Shown here: piece by piece, positions 7,721 to 18,727 of the stretch
How the letters are laid out: the number at the start of each line of letters is the position of its first letter
How positions within the stretch are numbered: position 1 is the first letter of the stretch
Source of the DNA: Haloarcula laminariae
GTDB taxonomy: Archaea; Halobacteriota; Halobacteria; Halobacteriales; Haloarculaceae
Assembly: GCF_025457605.1 (NCBI RefSeq)
Contig: NZ_JAMZFY010000001.1
Location: 1 to 64,000 of the forward strand
Length of the DNA: 64,000 bases
Direction: 5' to 3'
Made by a program: the position numbers and the translations under genes
Notes under the pieces: generated by a model
The model's input: only the letters and a program-made list of their open reading frames with translations
Database searches by the model: none
What the model was told of the DNA's origin: nothing

Positions 7721-10700
7721 ATGAAGGACCCCGCCGCCCGCGCGGAACAGATGCAAGCGGCCTACCGCGACTATTTCATCGGTCGCGGGGGGCGCGCCGC
7801 TCGCAGCGTAGCGCACCGGTTAGCCGACGGTGAGAGCGATGTCACAGGAATGCGTGGGCCGTTCCTGCAAGCGCTTGATATCCCGAACTGGAGTGACCGT
7901 TCGTGGGATACCTTCGCCAGGTCGGCGCATCTGGAACCCCACATCCGACGAGCGTTCTCGGAGATCGGGTTCGAGAGGCTTTACGACTTCCAGGAGCGGA
8001 GTATCGAGTCGATACTCGACGGTGACGACACGGTAATCACTGCCGCGACGGGGCGGGGGAAGACTGAGGCGTGGCTCATTCCGATTCTCAACCGGATCCT
8101 CGAAGCGAAGCGTCAGGAAGAGGATGAGGGAGACGACACGAGCGTCAAGGCAACGCTCATCTACCCGACGAAGGCCCTGGCGCAAGACCAGTTGAAGCGC
8201 CTCCTTCAGTACCTCTACCTCATCAATAAGCAGCTGAAGTCGTCGCAACGCATCTCAGTTGGTATCTACGACGGGGACACGCCCCGCGACGTGAGCGAGT
8301 CCGGTGCGGAGGGCTACCTCAATTCCACGTTCAAGCACTTCGAATGTCCGGGGTACAATCCCGAACTCGACAAGTGCCAGGACTGCGGTGGTGGTGTTCG
8401 CGTCAGAAACACCGGCTCCCGATTCAAACTTATCCCGGAGAAAGCCCACTGTGAAGAAGACGAGCCGAACGATGTGCCGTTGGACTTCCTTCGGCTGACT
8501 AGGTACGACATCCTCGAAAACGGCGTTGACATCGTCCTCACGAACCCCGACACGATCAACTACCGACTCATCAACACCAACGCTGAGGACGAACACCAGC
8601 GGTTCATCTACGAACCCGAGTTCCTCGTGTTCGACGAGGTTCACACGTACGACGGCTTGTTCGGGAGTTACACATCGACGTTGATGAAGCGCGTACAGGC
8701 GCTGCGAGAGAACCGGGGCGTCGACGACCTGCAACTCATCGCGAGCAGCGCAACCGTCGAGAACGACGTCGAGCTCTTCCAGAAAGTCAGCGGCGCCGTT
8801 GACGTCACACAAGTAAGCGAGTCGCCTCGCGAACTCGACGCCACGGTGCCATTATCTGTCCCAGAAGAGTTTACGTCACACCGTCTGTCCGTCGACCGCA
8901 TTCTGCGTGCGACGGGAACGCCCGACGACACTGTTCCGGGGTTAGACGCATTCGATTACACGCTTGAGGAGGCATCGAGTTACGACCGCGATCGCCGGGA
9001 GACACTGGTCGCCGATGCCCTCTTCGACCATCTGACTGGAACTCACGACGACCCCGGCGTGCAGGTGGTACAGTACGTCCACCAATTGCTCTACGACGAC
9101 CCGCTGACCCGCTCGGAACTGCACGAGCAGTTGGCCGAGACCTTCGCCCTCGATGAGTCCGGTGTCGAGACGCTGGTGGAGAACGTCCGCACGCTCGGTG
9201 AGTTCTCTGGAATTCTGGAGAACCGCAGTCACATGTTCTCCTGGCCGATCGACGGGTTCTACGCGTGTGCAGCGTGCGAAACCGTCTATCGCTCACCGCA
9301 GGATTCCTGCCGGGAGTGCGGATTCGAGTTCGTCACTCGCTCCACGTACTGTCGCTATTGCAGCGACGAACACCTCGTCACCTGGTACTGCCCCGAGTGC
9401 GACCAACTGGAGTCGTACACGCCCACCGAACACGGATCGGTCGGACAAGACGAGGACCACGTTTGTACTCGGTGTGAGAGGGTTCGCGACGATGCGGTAC
9501 AGATGGTTCGTGTCACGTTCCAGCCTTTCCTGGAGTGCCAGGAATGCAACCATCGGGTGGAACGGACCACCATCGCTGAGTGTTCCGACTGCGGGTCCCG
9601 TACTGTCAGGACCGATTCCGAGACGACCACCTGTATCAATCCACAGTGTGGGAGTACCCAAACAGTCGAACAGGCCTGTGATCGGTGTGAGGGCTCTGTG
9701 TTCGAGGTTTCCAGCGTCGAAGGACGATTCGATTGCCCCGAATGTGGCACTACGTACGACCGGCCCGAAGATGCTCCCGAGCGTTGTCGCGAGTGTGACT
9801 CACCACTCGAGTCGACACGATACCTACCGTGGGTGTGTGCGAGCGACAACTGCGACCGAATCCACTTCCAAGACGCTCCCGACCAGTGTCAGTGTGGATC
9901 GTCGTCGTTCGTGAAACGGGGGCTGTTCGAGATCCAGCACGACCAGCACTGCCGGTCGTGTGACACCGCATTCGTTGAGGAAGACGGATGCGGCTGCGAC
10001 AACCCGGACGTCCACCAGAGAACGGGGTCTCATCGAGCGTACAAAACGCTCGACACACACGGGAGAATCCATTCGATGAGCTCTCAAGGATCGGCAGTTC
10101 CGTGCCCACACCCGTACGCTCGCTACGAAATTGGAAGTCGGTTCGACGAGATGATGCGCAGCCCGAACAACCTGGCGGCGACGACATCACAGTACCTGAT
10201 GCGTGCGGTCGCTGACGACGAGGGACAACAAGCTGCTAAACTCCTCTCGTTCGCGGACTCCCACCGCGACATGAAGGAACTCAGTAGGGACTTCTCCGAG
10301 CCCGAGACCGAGACGCTACTGGACCAACTGCTCGTCCGTGGTGCAGCGAACGACGGTTCGTCCTCGTGGGTATCATTCGACGATGTCCTCGAGTACGCCG
10401 ACGAATCCATTGATAGCCTCAACGAGTCGCTTGAACCGCCACGAGTGGCTAGGAACGTCGAATTCGATCTGAAATCGCGTCTCAAGGACCAACCTCGTAA
10501 GCGGTGGGACGACGATGATGCGCTGCACGGCCGGCTCACACGGCGTGCACTATCGCACACTTACAGTCAGCGTCTCGGGGAACGTGACGACCCCCTCTCG
10601 GAAGTCGGTCTACTCGACGTACGGTTCGCTCCCGGGCTGGATGCCCTTTCTGGTGACGAACGGGCAATTGTCCGCGAACTCGTCGACGAGGGGAACGATT

Positions 10701-13249
10701 ACCGTGTGGCGAACTTCGAAAGTCCCAGCCCGAGTAGAGAGGTCACTGAGGTGGTTGCCGATCTCGTCGAACGGGGTATTCTCACGTACGGCCACTCCGA
10801 CAAGTACGTCTCGTTCGACCCGTCTGCGATCGAAGTCACCGTTGCTGGTGAGGGGGACAGCATCGCTTTCGATCCCGAAACAGAGCGGTACTACACGACA
10901 CTCGAGCACCAATTCGGCCTCGATAGTCAATCGGCAGTTCCGTCGAACGCGACCCTGGCGGAGCTCGCTTCCGTGTCGCATCCGCGCTTCACACAGCGTG
11001 CCCACCGGGTAGAATACTCACAGACCCGCATCTTGGTTTCCGAGGAGTATCTCGGGACGACAGAGAAGCGAAAGCGCCGCGAACTCGAGTTCCTCTTCCG
11101 CGAAGAGAACTATCCACACCACCTCTCGTCCGGGCCGACGATGGAACTCGGCGTCGACATCGGCTCGCTCGACGCGCTGTTGCTGTACGGGACGCCACCC
11201 AACATGAACGCGTACCTCCAGCGTGTCGGGCGTGCTGGGCGTAGCTCTCACTCGTCGCTGGTTCATTCTGTGAGCCAGCGCAATCCGATTGACTACTACT
11301 ACTACGACCATCCAGAGGATCTCATCTCGGCCGAACCGACGCCGGTGCCACTCAACGAGCACAACGAAGAGGTCCTACGCGTCTCGCTTTCGTGGGCCGT
11401 CTTCGACTTTGTGGCAGCCAACTTCTCGATCCCGTGGGACGTCAGCCGCCACGGTCGTTCCCGCTCGATCGACGGTGGCGACACCTACCACCAGCGAAGC
11501 ACACTCGAGGAGAGTGAACGAGAGGACGCGAGCAAGCTGACTCACGTTATGTCACTCGCCGCTGACACGCTATCACTCGGGAGCGATGATTCACAACTCG
11601 CGGTACTGAGCGAAGTGGTGTCCGACCACGAGCCAGAGATCAGGGACTACCTCGAGTCGCTGCTAGAGTACCAGTATTGCGAGGACTGTGAGCGCCGGTA
11701 CGCGGCCGACGACGAACGAACCACCTGCGAGCGAGCGGACTGCGACGGCCACATCCGACACGCGAGAGCGCAGTTCGGGCACCTCGTCGAGGACGCAATC
11801 TCGAACTTCGACGACCGATACATCACGCACTATCAGGAGTATCAGGAGTCGCTGGAGACTGAGCGCGTATCGCTCTCCGAACGAGACCGCGACCTACGGC
11901 GCGACCAGCAGCGTGCGAGTGCGGACGAGCGCGGTCGCATTATGCGTGAGCGCCGCGGGCTCCAGGAACGCATGGAAGTCCTCAAAGAGCACCTCTCCGA
12001 CTTGGGCGAAGAGAGTTACTTCGATTTCCTCCGGGAGTCCCGCGAGAGCAAGTACGATTTCTCGATGCGAAGTGTCGCCACCACTGCTGGTCTAACGCTG
12101 GTCGATGAGGGGTACGACCGACGCAACATCGGAGACCAATCGAGCGGTAGGGCGATGCGGATGGCGCTATCTGAGCTTCACCCAGGTGCGGCGTACCTCG
12201 ACAACGGTGAGACCTACACTGTCGCCCGGGTTCGTTTCGACGAAAAGGCGGGTTCTGACTTACGAGAATCCGTCACCGATGCGAACATCGACGACCACCT
12301 CGCGGATGAACTTGTCTGCCCGGCGTGCCATTCAACTCACGATCTTGATGCGACCGACTGTGACTGTGAGAACGATGTACCGTTGAAACGACGCCAACTC
12401 GCCGTTCTCGATTCTGCCGACGCGTATCACGACAATCTCCAACTGACTTCTGAGGGCGATGAGGCGCGTTACCTGCACAACGAACCCAATCAGGCAGTGC
12501 AGAACACCTACGCCGAACGCGAGACCTCGATCCTCTCGTTCGATACCAGACAGACGTACGAGCTACGAACAGACAAAGGAGACGTACTTGGAACGCTCGA
12601 ATACGGTGATTACTCAGTCCTCTTGTACACAGATGGATATCGTACGAAGTACAAATCGGGCGAGGTCGACGCACAAGAGTCACATTTCGAAGTCTGCGGC
12701 GAGGAGAACTGTCACGGCGTAATCTACGAGGACGACGATGAGACACGTCGGTGTAGTGCAGACCCCGATCATTTCCCCGAAGGGAGAGGAGCAGACTCGC
12801 AATTCGTCAGACTTGGCTACCAATACGAGACGCAGGGTGTACGCGTCGAACTGGAGGACCGCGAACTATCCCACACACTGGCGCACGGCCTCCGGGTCGC
12901 TCTCCAGTACCTCGGCGGCGTCAACATCCGTGAGCTCTCCGAGTACGTCGGAGAAGATCACGTCGATGTCTTCGAGTCGCAAGAGGGTGGATCGGACGTC
13001 GCACGACTGCTCTTCGAGCAGTCCGACGGCGACTTCCGCGCCTTCGCCCGAGCAGTCGGTCTTATGGATGACCAGTTCGACTGCGACTGTGACAATGGCT
13101 GTCCGTCCTGTCTGTACCAGTACGGGTGCGATGTCCGGAACGACCAGCGGTCCTTCGACCGCGACCGCCTCCAGGCCAAGTTGGACGGACAGGAGTTGTC
13201 GATTCATCCAGTCGACAACCGAGGCGTGAACGAACAGTTGACTGACTAA
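7721..13249 (+). CDS. DpdJ-like giant helicase, copy 1 (DEVH box, DUF1998-type C-terminus)
   Basis: A 1842-residue superfamily 2 helicase. Residues 111-116 are GRGKTE (Walker A) and 305-308 are DEVH (Walker B, motif II). SSATV (motif III) follows, and motif VI QRVGRAGR starts at 1167. Between the two RecA cores (about 510-780) lie many CxxC pairs, consistent with several zinc ribbons. The C-terminus has a DUF1998-type domain ending in a four-cysteine cluster (CDCDNGC...CLYQYGC, about 1787-1802), as in MrfA-like and DrmB-related proteins. Its place before a paralogous helicase and a PLD gene fits DpdJ. It probably translocates on or unwinds DNA during restriction. Helicase identity is certain; the DpdJ role is inferred from neighbours. 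Confidence 0.85.
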   Translation: MKDPAARAEQMQAAYRDYFIGRGGRAARSVAHRLADGESDVTGMRGPFLQALDIPNWSDRSWDTFARSAHLEPHIRRAFSEIGFERLYDFQERSIESILDGDDTVITAATGRGKTEAWLIPILNRILEAKRQEEDEGDDTSVKATLIYPTKALAQDQLKRLLQYLYLINKQLKSSQRISVGIYDGDTPRDVSESGAEGYLNSTFKHFECPGYNPELDKCQDCGGGVRVRNTGSRFKLIPEKAHCEEDEPNDVPLDFLRLTRYDILENGVDIVLTNPDTINYRLINTNAEDEHQRFIYEPEFLVFDEVHTYDGLFGSYTSTLMKRVQALRENRGVDDLQLIASSATVENDVELFQKVSGAVDVTQVSESPRELDATVPLSVPEEFTSHRLSVDRILRATGTPDDTVPGLDAFDYTLEEASSYDRDRRETLVADALFDHLTGTHDDPGVQVVQYVHQLLYDDPLTRSELHEQLAETFALDESGVETLVENVRTLGEFSGILENRSHMFSWPIDGFYACAACETVYRSPQDSCRECGFEFVTRSTYCRYCSDEHLVTWYCPECDQLESYTPTEHGSVGQDEDHVCTRCERVRDDAVQMVRVTFQPFLECQECNHRVERTTIAECSDCGSRTVRTDSETTTCINPQCGSTQTVEQACDRCEGSVFEVSSVEGRFDCPECGTTYDRPEDAPERCRECDSPLESTRYLPWVCASDNCDRIHFQDAPDQCQCGSSSFVKRGLFEIQHDQHCRSCDTAFVEEDGCGCDNPDVHQRTGSHRAYKTLDTHGRIHSMSSQGSAVPCPHPYARYEIGSRFDEMMRSPNNLAATTSQYLMRAVADDEGQQAAKLLSFADSHRDMKELSRDFSEPETETLLDQLLVRGAANDGSSSWVSFDDVLEYADESIDSLNESLEPPRVARNVEFDLKSRLKDQPRKRWDDDDALHGRLTRRALSHTYSQRLGERDDPLSEVGLLDVRFAPGLDALSGDERAIVRELVDEGNDYRVANFESPSPSREVTEVVADLVERGILTYGHSDKYVSFDPSAIEVTVAGEGDSIAFDPETERYYTTLEHQFGLDSQSAVPSNATLAELASVSHPRFTQRAHRVEYSQTRILVSEEYLGTTEKRKRRELEFLFREENYPHHLSSGPTMELGVDIGSLDALLLYGTPPNMNAYLQRVGRAGRSSHSSLVHSVSQRNPIDYYYYDHPEDLISAEPTPVPLNEHNEEVLRVSLSWAVFDFVAANFSIPWDVSRHGRSRSIDGGDTYHQRSTLEESEREDASKLTHVMSLAADTLSLGSDDSQLAVLSEVVSDHEPEIRDYLESLLEYQYCEDCERRYAADDERTTCERADCDGHIRHARAQFGHLVEDAISNFDDRYITHYQEYQESLETERVSLSERDRDLRRDQQRASADERGRIMRERRGLQERMEVLKEHLSDLGEESYFDFLRESRESKYDFSMRSVATTAGLTLVDEGYDRRNIGDQSSGRAMRMALSELHPGAAYLDNGETYTVARVRFDEKAGSDLRESVTDANIDDHLADELVCPACHSTHDLDATDCDCENDVPLKRRQLAVLDSADAYHDNLQLTSEGDEARYLHNEPNQAVQNTYAERETSILSFDTRQTYELRTDKGDVLGTLEYGDYSVLLYTDGYRTKYKSGEVDAQESHFEVCGEENCHGVIYEDDDETRRCSADPDHFPEGRGADSQFVRLGYQYETQGVRVELEDRELSHTLAHGLRVALQYLGGVNIRELSEYVGEDHVDVFESQEGGSDVARLLFEQSDGDFRAFARAVGLMDDQFDCDCDNGCPSCLYQYGCDVRNDQRSFDRDRLQAKLDGQELSIHPVDNRGVNEQLTD

Positions 13250-13273
13250 CTACATCCCACAGGAAACCCACCG

Positions 13274-16200
13274 ATGGAATTCGACCCCATAGAACTCGCC
13301 GACACGATGCGTGAATCGTACGCCGAACACTACGCCGGTTCGCAACCCTCGCCGGCGGTCAAGAGCCTCGTCTCCCGCTACCACGGTGGGGCCGGAGAGT
13401 CTCTGGAGAATGACCTTCCCGAGTTCATCCGAACGAAGGGACCCTACCTTCAGGTGCTCGACCTCCCCCGAATGAGTGACACGTCGTGGGAGACCTTCGC
13501 TGACAACCATGACCTGCATTCGGACGTCACGGAAACGTTTAGTGAGGCAGGATTCCGAAACCTCTTCGAATTTCAGGAGGACTCCATCGAGGCGGTTCGC
13601 GAAGACCATCATACGCTGTTAACCGCAGCGACCGGGAGGGGGAAGACAGAGGGTTGGCTAATTCCGATTCTCCAGTTCATCTGTGAGGCGAAAGCAGGCC
13701 AGCACGACGCGCATCCGCCGGATAGCGTCAAATGCGTTCTCACGTACCCAACGAAAGCTCTGGCACAAGACCAGCTGAAGCGCCTCATCGACTACCTGTT
13801 CACGCTCAATCGAGACCGATCAGCGGACGACCAGATTACGGTGGGGATCTACGACGGGGACACGAAACGCCGCGATCCCGACGAACTAGCGTACCTCCAG
13901 ACGACGTTCCAGTATTTCGACTGTCCGTGTGGAGAGTGTGACTCTTCGTTGACTGTTCGGCGTCGCTCGGACGACTCGTTCGTCGTCGAACCGATGGCAG
14001 AACACGATGAGGATCTCACGTTCGACTTTATCAAAGTCACTAGGGATGCCATCGTCGAGAGTCCAGCTGACATCCTGCTGACGAACCCGGATACGATCAA
14101 CTACCGGCTGTTCAACGTTAATGCGGACGAAGCGCAGCAACGGTTCGTCGCCGAGCCGAAATACTTCGTCTTCGACGAGATTCACGAGTATTCCGAGCTT
14201 TTCGGTTCGTTCACTTCGGCGTTGATGCGGCGGTACATCCGGGAACGACAGGAACTCAACGACTACGACAGCGAGGGTGACGACGATCTCACCATCGTTG
14301 GTGCGAGTGCCACCGTCGAGAACAAGCTCTCCGTCTTCCAGCGCATTAACCCGTTCGTCGACCCCGACATCGAGGTGGTTGAGGAAGAAGGACGCACAAT
14401 CGACGCTCCCTTCCCCAGCTACGTCCCTGACGAATTCACTACCACTGAACTGGCAAGCGACGAGTTGCGTGCCGGAGAGACTGAGACTGCGAAACTCGTT
14501 CTAAAAGCAGCGGGTATCCACGACTCCAGCGGAGGGGTGGACGTAGAGAGCGACCTCTACGAACACCTCGTAGAAGGCGACAGCGAAGTGCTGGAGTTCG
14601 TTCGCGGCATCTACTCAGCTCTTCGAGAGAAACCGCTTCGGCCTGACGGCCTACGCGATCAACTCGTCGAATCAGCCAATCTAACCGAGGAACAGGCGGA
14701 CACGGTGGTGTCGAATTTCATGACGATTGGTGACGTGTCCGGAATTCTGGAGCGCCGTGCCCATCTGTTCAGTTGGCCCCTCGACGGCTACTACTCCTGT
14801 ATCAACTGTGGGACGGTCTACGATACCCCGCAGTCGGCTTGTGCCGAATGCGGACACCACTACGTGACGAAACTCTCACTGTGTAACCAGTGCGGTGAGG
14901 AGTCACTCGAGTCGTGGTTCTGTCCGAACTGCGAACGGCTCGAGCCACATACTGTGACCTCAGAAGAGGGACGGTTCGATTACTTCTCGCGACGCGAGTG
15001 CCAGTGCGAAACGCCCGACGGCGAAACGCCCGAGATGATCCGCGTCTACTGGCGGCCGTTCTACGAATGTTCCGAATGTGGTGAGCGCCAGAAGATCGAC
15101 CACCAGCAGGACTGTTCGACGTGTGGTTCCTCGATGGTACTCGACGACTCGATGGAAACTCACATCTGCTCGAACCCAGACTGTGGCGAGGAAGTCACAG
15201 TTGAGGAGGCACGGGAGCCGACCTGCCATTCTTGTGACACTGAGGCGTTGGAACCCCTGACAGACGACAGCGTCCAGTACTGTACTGAGTGTGGGGAGAT
15301 ATACGAAGACCCCGACGTACAGGAGTGTACGGCCGAAGACTGTGATGGCAATCTCACACCGAAGCGTTTGCTTGGATGGACTTGCGGCGACCCGGATTGT
15401 GACGAAGTGTACTTTGGCCGATCCCCGAACACCTGCACCTGCGGAAATCGACGGTTCGTCCGGACCGCGTTGTTCGACATCCAGATGGTCGACGAGTGCA
15501 CGTCCTGCGAGCACGAGTTCCTCCCTGGTGGTCGACAGGACTGCAGTTGTGACGATCCAGAAATCGTGACACGGGCAAAAGGATACAGCAACTTCCGGAT
15601 GGTCGATGACGACGGTCGGATTCGGGAGTCGAGCCAGTTCCCCGGTGGTCTCCCCTGTTACCATCAGGACCAACGGGAAACCTACTCTAAGAACGGCAGA
15701 TACGACGCGATGTTGCGGGGCCCGGCTAACGCAGCGGTGACGACAGGACGGTACCTGCTGCGGTCGCTCGCTGACCGAGACAACCCGGAGTCCTTCACCG
15801 AATCCAAGATGCTCTCGTTCGCGGATAGCCAGTCCGACATGAAAGAACTGGAGCGCAACTTTCGTGAACCCGAAGAGGCGTTCTTCTTTGACCAGTTATT
15901 CGTCAGCAGCGTCAGGAATGAGGCCGACGCTTCAGGATGGGGGACTCTCGCGGACATCGTCGACTGTGGCGTAGCTGAGGCAAAGCAGTACGAGGAGGAC
16001 CTCGAAGGGGAAACCAATAACCCACCGAATGCGTTCGAATTCCTCACTAACTACGACCAGTCAGTCGACGAGTATCTGACGGAAGAACTGTTGTCCAGAA
16101 TCTTCGCTGGACAGTACAGCGAACGCTACCGGAGTAAGCAACTCACTGACGAGGGGATCGTCGACGTCCGTCTAAATGCCGACACCGACGATCTCGAACC

Positions 16201-18727
16201 GGGAGAACTGGAGCTTCTCGCTGAGTGTATTGCACAGAACCATCGGTACGAACCTCACCTCATCGACGATGTTGAGGACGGTCATAGCCACCTCGATTTA
16301 CTGATCAACCGGGGCCTGGTACGTCGGGTCGAAGAAGACGGTAGCCGGTACGTGATGGTCGAGGAGGACACAATTGAATGTGCAGTCGTCGATGAAGCGA
16401 CGCCAACGTACTATAGTCCAAGTCAAGAGGACTTCGTCACGAGCCTCGAGTCAACGCTGGCCGACGTTCCTGACGACATCGTCGAATTCGACTCGAAGCC
16501 AGAGGACCGTTCGACGTTCTCGCATCCTCACTTCTCTCTGACGGCACAGCAGATAACTACGTCCGATCCTATGATGCTCCTCGCGAGGGCGTACTATGGT
16601 GAGACGGACCGAGACGAACGGCGAGAGTTGGAATACCAGTTCAGGCAGGGGCGGTTCCCTCACTTCCTGTCCTCGGGACCGGCGATGGAACTCGGCGTCG
16701 ACATCGGCGACCTCAACACGTTGCTCCTCTACGGTACGCCCCCGAATGCGAACTCCTACCTCCAGCGCATCGGACGTGCCGGGCGGGAGTCTGGGAGTTC
16801 ACTCGTGCACTCCGTCAGTCAGCGAAACCCGATCGATTACTACTATCACGAGCATCCCGAGGAACTCATCGCGTCCGACCCACAGCAAGTCCCACTCAAC
16901 GAAGTGAACCGTGAGGTCCTCCACCAGTCCCTCACATGGGGGATTCTCGACTGGGTAGCGACGACACAGTGGGTTCCCTGGCGACGAGACCAGAGTGGGC
17001 TCGACGAATTTGTTGTCTGTAAAGACGCTCCGTCTCCACGGTCCGAATCCAAGCCCAACGATCTACTGCGATTTACTAGCGTTCTGTCGTCGTCGAACTT
17101 CCAAGTACAGAATCAGAGCGACGACGCCCCACTGGAAGTGCTGCGTTCGGTCATCAACGAGAATCAAGACGAGATTGAACAGTGGCTGCAGAATCTGGTT
17201 TCTTTCGGTGTTTGCTCAAGCTGTGGCCGTAAACACGAAGACGGATACAAAGGTGAATGTCAGAGGGACAGCTGTAGCGGTTCAGTTGAATCGGTCTTAG
17301 ACGAGTACGACGCCGTCGAAGGAGCACTACGGGGAACTGACGATCATCGTGGCATCGAAGCGTCGATTATCGACCTCTACAACGCTCAACGAGACGCGAT
17401 TGACGCTGATCTGGAGGAACTTGACGAAGAGATCGCTGATGTCCGGAGCAAAGAACGACGCACTCGAGACCGCGAAGAAAAACGCACACTCCGCGAACAG
17501 AAGCAGCAACTTCGTCGGCGCGCTGATCAGTTAGACGACTATCTGCGAAGACTTGAGGACATGGACTTCGGCCAGTACCTCAACCGCGAGAGTCCGACGG
17601 CGTTCGGTTTGCGGTCTGTGGGTGATTCGGTCGATTATCAACTTGTCGGCGAGGAGTTCGAAAACGTCAGTGACGGTTCTCGGGACCGTCGTATCGCACT
17701 CTCCGAGCTTCACCCAGGGGCAGCGTACCTCCACAGCGGTGAGACGTACGTCGTGACGCGCACGGAGTGGGAGCCACTAGAAACCGCTCGTATCAGCGAA
17801 CAATTCCAGGACGCGGCTATCTGCCCGACATGTGCTGCGGAGTACGACACTGATACGTCTCACTGCGAGTCGTGCGGTTCACGGCTAAAGCGACTAGTGA
17901 CGAAAGTGCCTGAACGCGTGACTGCGTTCCAGCACGATTTGCCGTTGGGAATAACGCCCAACGCTCGTGAGCTTGAGCCGTCGAGTGTGTATCAAGCTGA
18001 CGAGGAAGTGCAGAGCACGTATGCGCCGGTCGAAACCGATGCAGGTGACTCGTTCGAACCTACGATATCATACGACATCGTCGACGAAAGCGGGAACGTA
18101 CACGGTCAGTTCGAGTACGGTAACGTGACGATCGCCGCCTCGACGAGCAAATACTGGGCGACGTACAAGAACGGTGGTTCAGACCCTTTACCGAACGTAT
18201 TCGAGGTCTGTGGTATTGAAGGATGCAACGGCATGATTGCCAACGTGGGGGAGTCCGCAGTCTGTACGAACAACGTGGAACATCCCGTGGACGAAAGTAT
18301 CGCAGTGCGTCCCGCCACCAAGTTCGACACCAAGGCCGCTCGTGTTCGGTTCGACAGCGAGGAACTTGAGCACGGGTTCGCTCACGGACTGCGAGTGGCA
18401 CTCCAATACATCGGCGGGGTAAGCGTTCGCCAAGTTCCTGAATCGATCGAAGAGGAAGGCACCTTAGTGTACGACTCGGACGAGGGGGGAAGTGGAATCA
18501 CCGTACTCCTCACACAGGATGACGGTCAGAAGTTCGAGAGAGCGGTCGAGATAATGCACGATGCGTTCTCTCCCGAGGAGTCGGAGTGTAACTGTGAGGA
18601 CGGGTGCCCGTTCTGTCTCTATCAGTACGGCTGTTCCGAGCAGAATGACCCTGACTCGTTCGACAAGGACGAGCTACTCGAACTGCTTTCGCACGATCTC
18701 CATCTGGAAGCGAGGAACGATGACTGA
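13274..18727 (+). CDS. DpdJ-like giant helicase, copy 2 (DEIH box, DUF1998-type C-terminus)
   Basis: A 1817-residue paralogue of the preceding helicase with the same layout. The N-terminal segment is followed by a Walker A GRGKTE near residues 121-126 and DEIH at 301-304. A cysteine-rich zinc-ribbon region follows (about 505-770), then QRIGRAGR from about 1164, a Glu/Arg-rich coiled-coil insertion (about 1370-1440), and a DUF1998-type C-terminus with the final cluster CNCEDGC...CLYQYGC. Both ATPase cores look intact, so neither copy is an obvious pseudogene. The gene starts 24 bases after copy 1 and its stop overlaps the next start. The pair may act as a heterodimer or handle opposite strands; this is inference. 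Confidence 0.85.
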   Translation: MEFDPIELADTMRESYAEHYAGSQPSPAVKSLVSRYHGGAGESLENDLPEFIRTKGPYLQVLDLPRMSDTSWETFADNHDLHSDVTETFSEAGFRNLFEFQEDSIEAVREDHHTLLTAATGRGKTEGWLIPILQFICEAKAGQHDAHPPDSVKCVLTYPTKALAQDQLKRLIDYLFTLNRDRSADDQITVGIYDGDTKRRDPDELAYLQTTFQYFDCPCGECDSSLTVRRRSDDSFVVEPMAEHDEDLTFDFIKVTRDAIVESPADILLTNPDTINYRLFNVNADEAQQRFVAEPKYFVFDEIHEYSELFGSFTSALMRRYIRERQELNDYDSEGDDDLTIVGASATVENKLSVFQRINPFVDPDIEVVEEEGRTIDAPFPSYVPDEFTTTELASDELRAGETETAKLVLKAAGIHDSSGGVDVESDLYEHLVEGDSEVLEFVRGIYSALREKPLRPDGLRDQLVESANLTEEQADTVVSNFMTIGDVSGILERRAHLFSWPLDGYYSCINCGTVYDTPQSACAECGHHYVTKLSLCNQCGEESLESWFCPNCERLEPHTVTSEEGRFDYFSRRECQCETPDGETPEMIRVYWRPFYECSECGERQKIDHQQDCSTCGSSMVLDDSMETHICSNPDCGEEVTVEEAREPTCHSCDTEALEPLTDDSVQYCTECGEIYEDPDVQECTAEDCDGNLTPKRLLGWTCGDPDCDEVYFGRSPNTCTCGNRRFVRTALFDIQMVDECTSCEHEFLPGGRQDCSCDDPEIVTRAKGYSNFRMVDDDGRIRESSQFPGGLPCYHQDQRETYSKNGRYDAMLRGPANAAVTTGRYLLRSLADRDNPESFTESKMLSFADSQSDMKELERNFREPEEAFFFDQLFVSSVRNEADASGWGTLADIVDCGVAEAKQYEEDLEGETNNPPNAFEFLTNYDQSVDEYLTEELLSRIFAGQYSERYRSKQLTDEGIVDVRLNADTDDLEPGELELLAECIAQNHRYEPHLIDDVEDGHSHLDLLINRGLVRRVEEDGSRYVMVEEDTIECAVVDEATPTYYSPSQEDFVTSLESTLADVPDDIVEFDSKPEDRSTFSHPHFSLTAQQITTSDPMMLLARAYYGETDRDERRELEYQFRQGRFPHFLSSGPAMELGVDIGDLNTLLLYGTPPNANSYLQRIGRAGRESGSSLVHSVSQRNPIDYYYHEHPEELIASDPQQVPLNEVNREVLHQSLTWGILDWVATTQWVPWRRDQSGLDEFVVCKDAPSPRSESKPNDLLRFTSVLSSSNFQVQNQSDDAPLEVLRSVINENQDEIEQWLQNLVSFGVCSSCGRKHEDGYKGECQRDSCSGSVESVLDEYDAVEGALRGTDDHRGIEASIIDLYNAQRDAIDADLEELDEEIADVRSKERRTRDREEKRTLREQKQQLRRRADQLDDYLRRLEDMDFGQYLNRESPTAFGLRSVGDSVDYQLVGEEFENVSDGSRDRRIALSELHPGAAYLHSGETYVVTRTEWEPLETARISEQFQDAAICPTCAAEYDTDTSHCESCGSRLKRLVTKVPERVTAFQHDLPLGITPNARELEPSSVYQADEEVQSTYAPVETDAGDSFEPTISYDIVDESGNVHGQFEYGNVTIAASTSKYWATYKNGGSDPLPNVFEVCGIEGCNGMIANVGESAVCTNNVEHPVDESIAVRPATKFDTKAARVRFDSEELEHGFAHGLRVALQYIGGVSVRQVPESIEEEGTLVYDSDEGGSGITVLLTQDDGQKFERAVEIMHDAFSPEESECNCEDGCPFCLYQYGCSEQNDPDSFDKDELLELLSHDLHLEARNDD

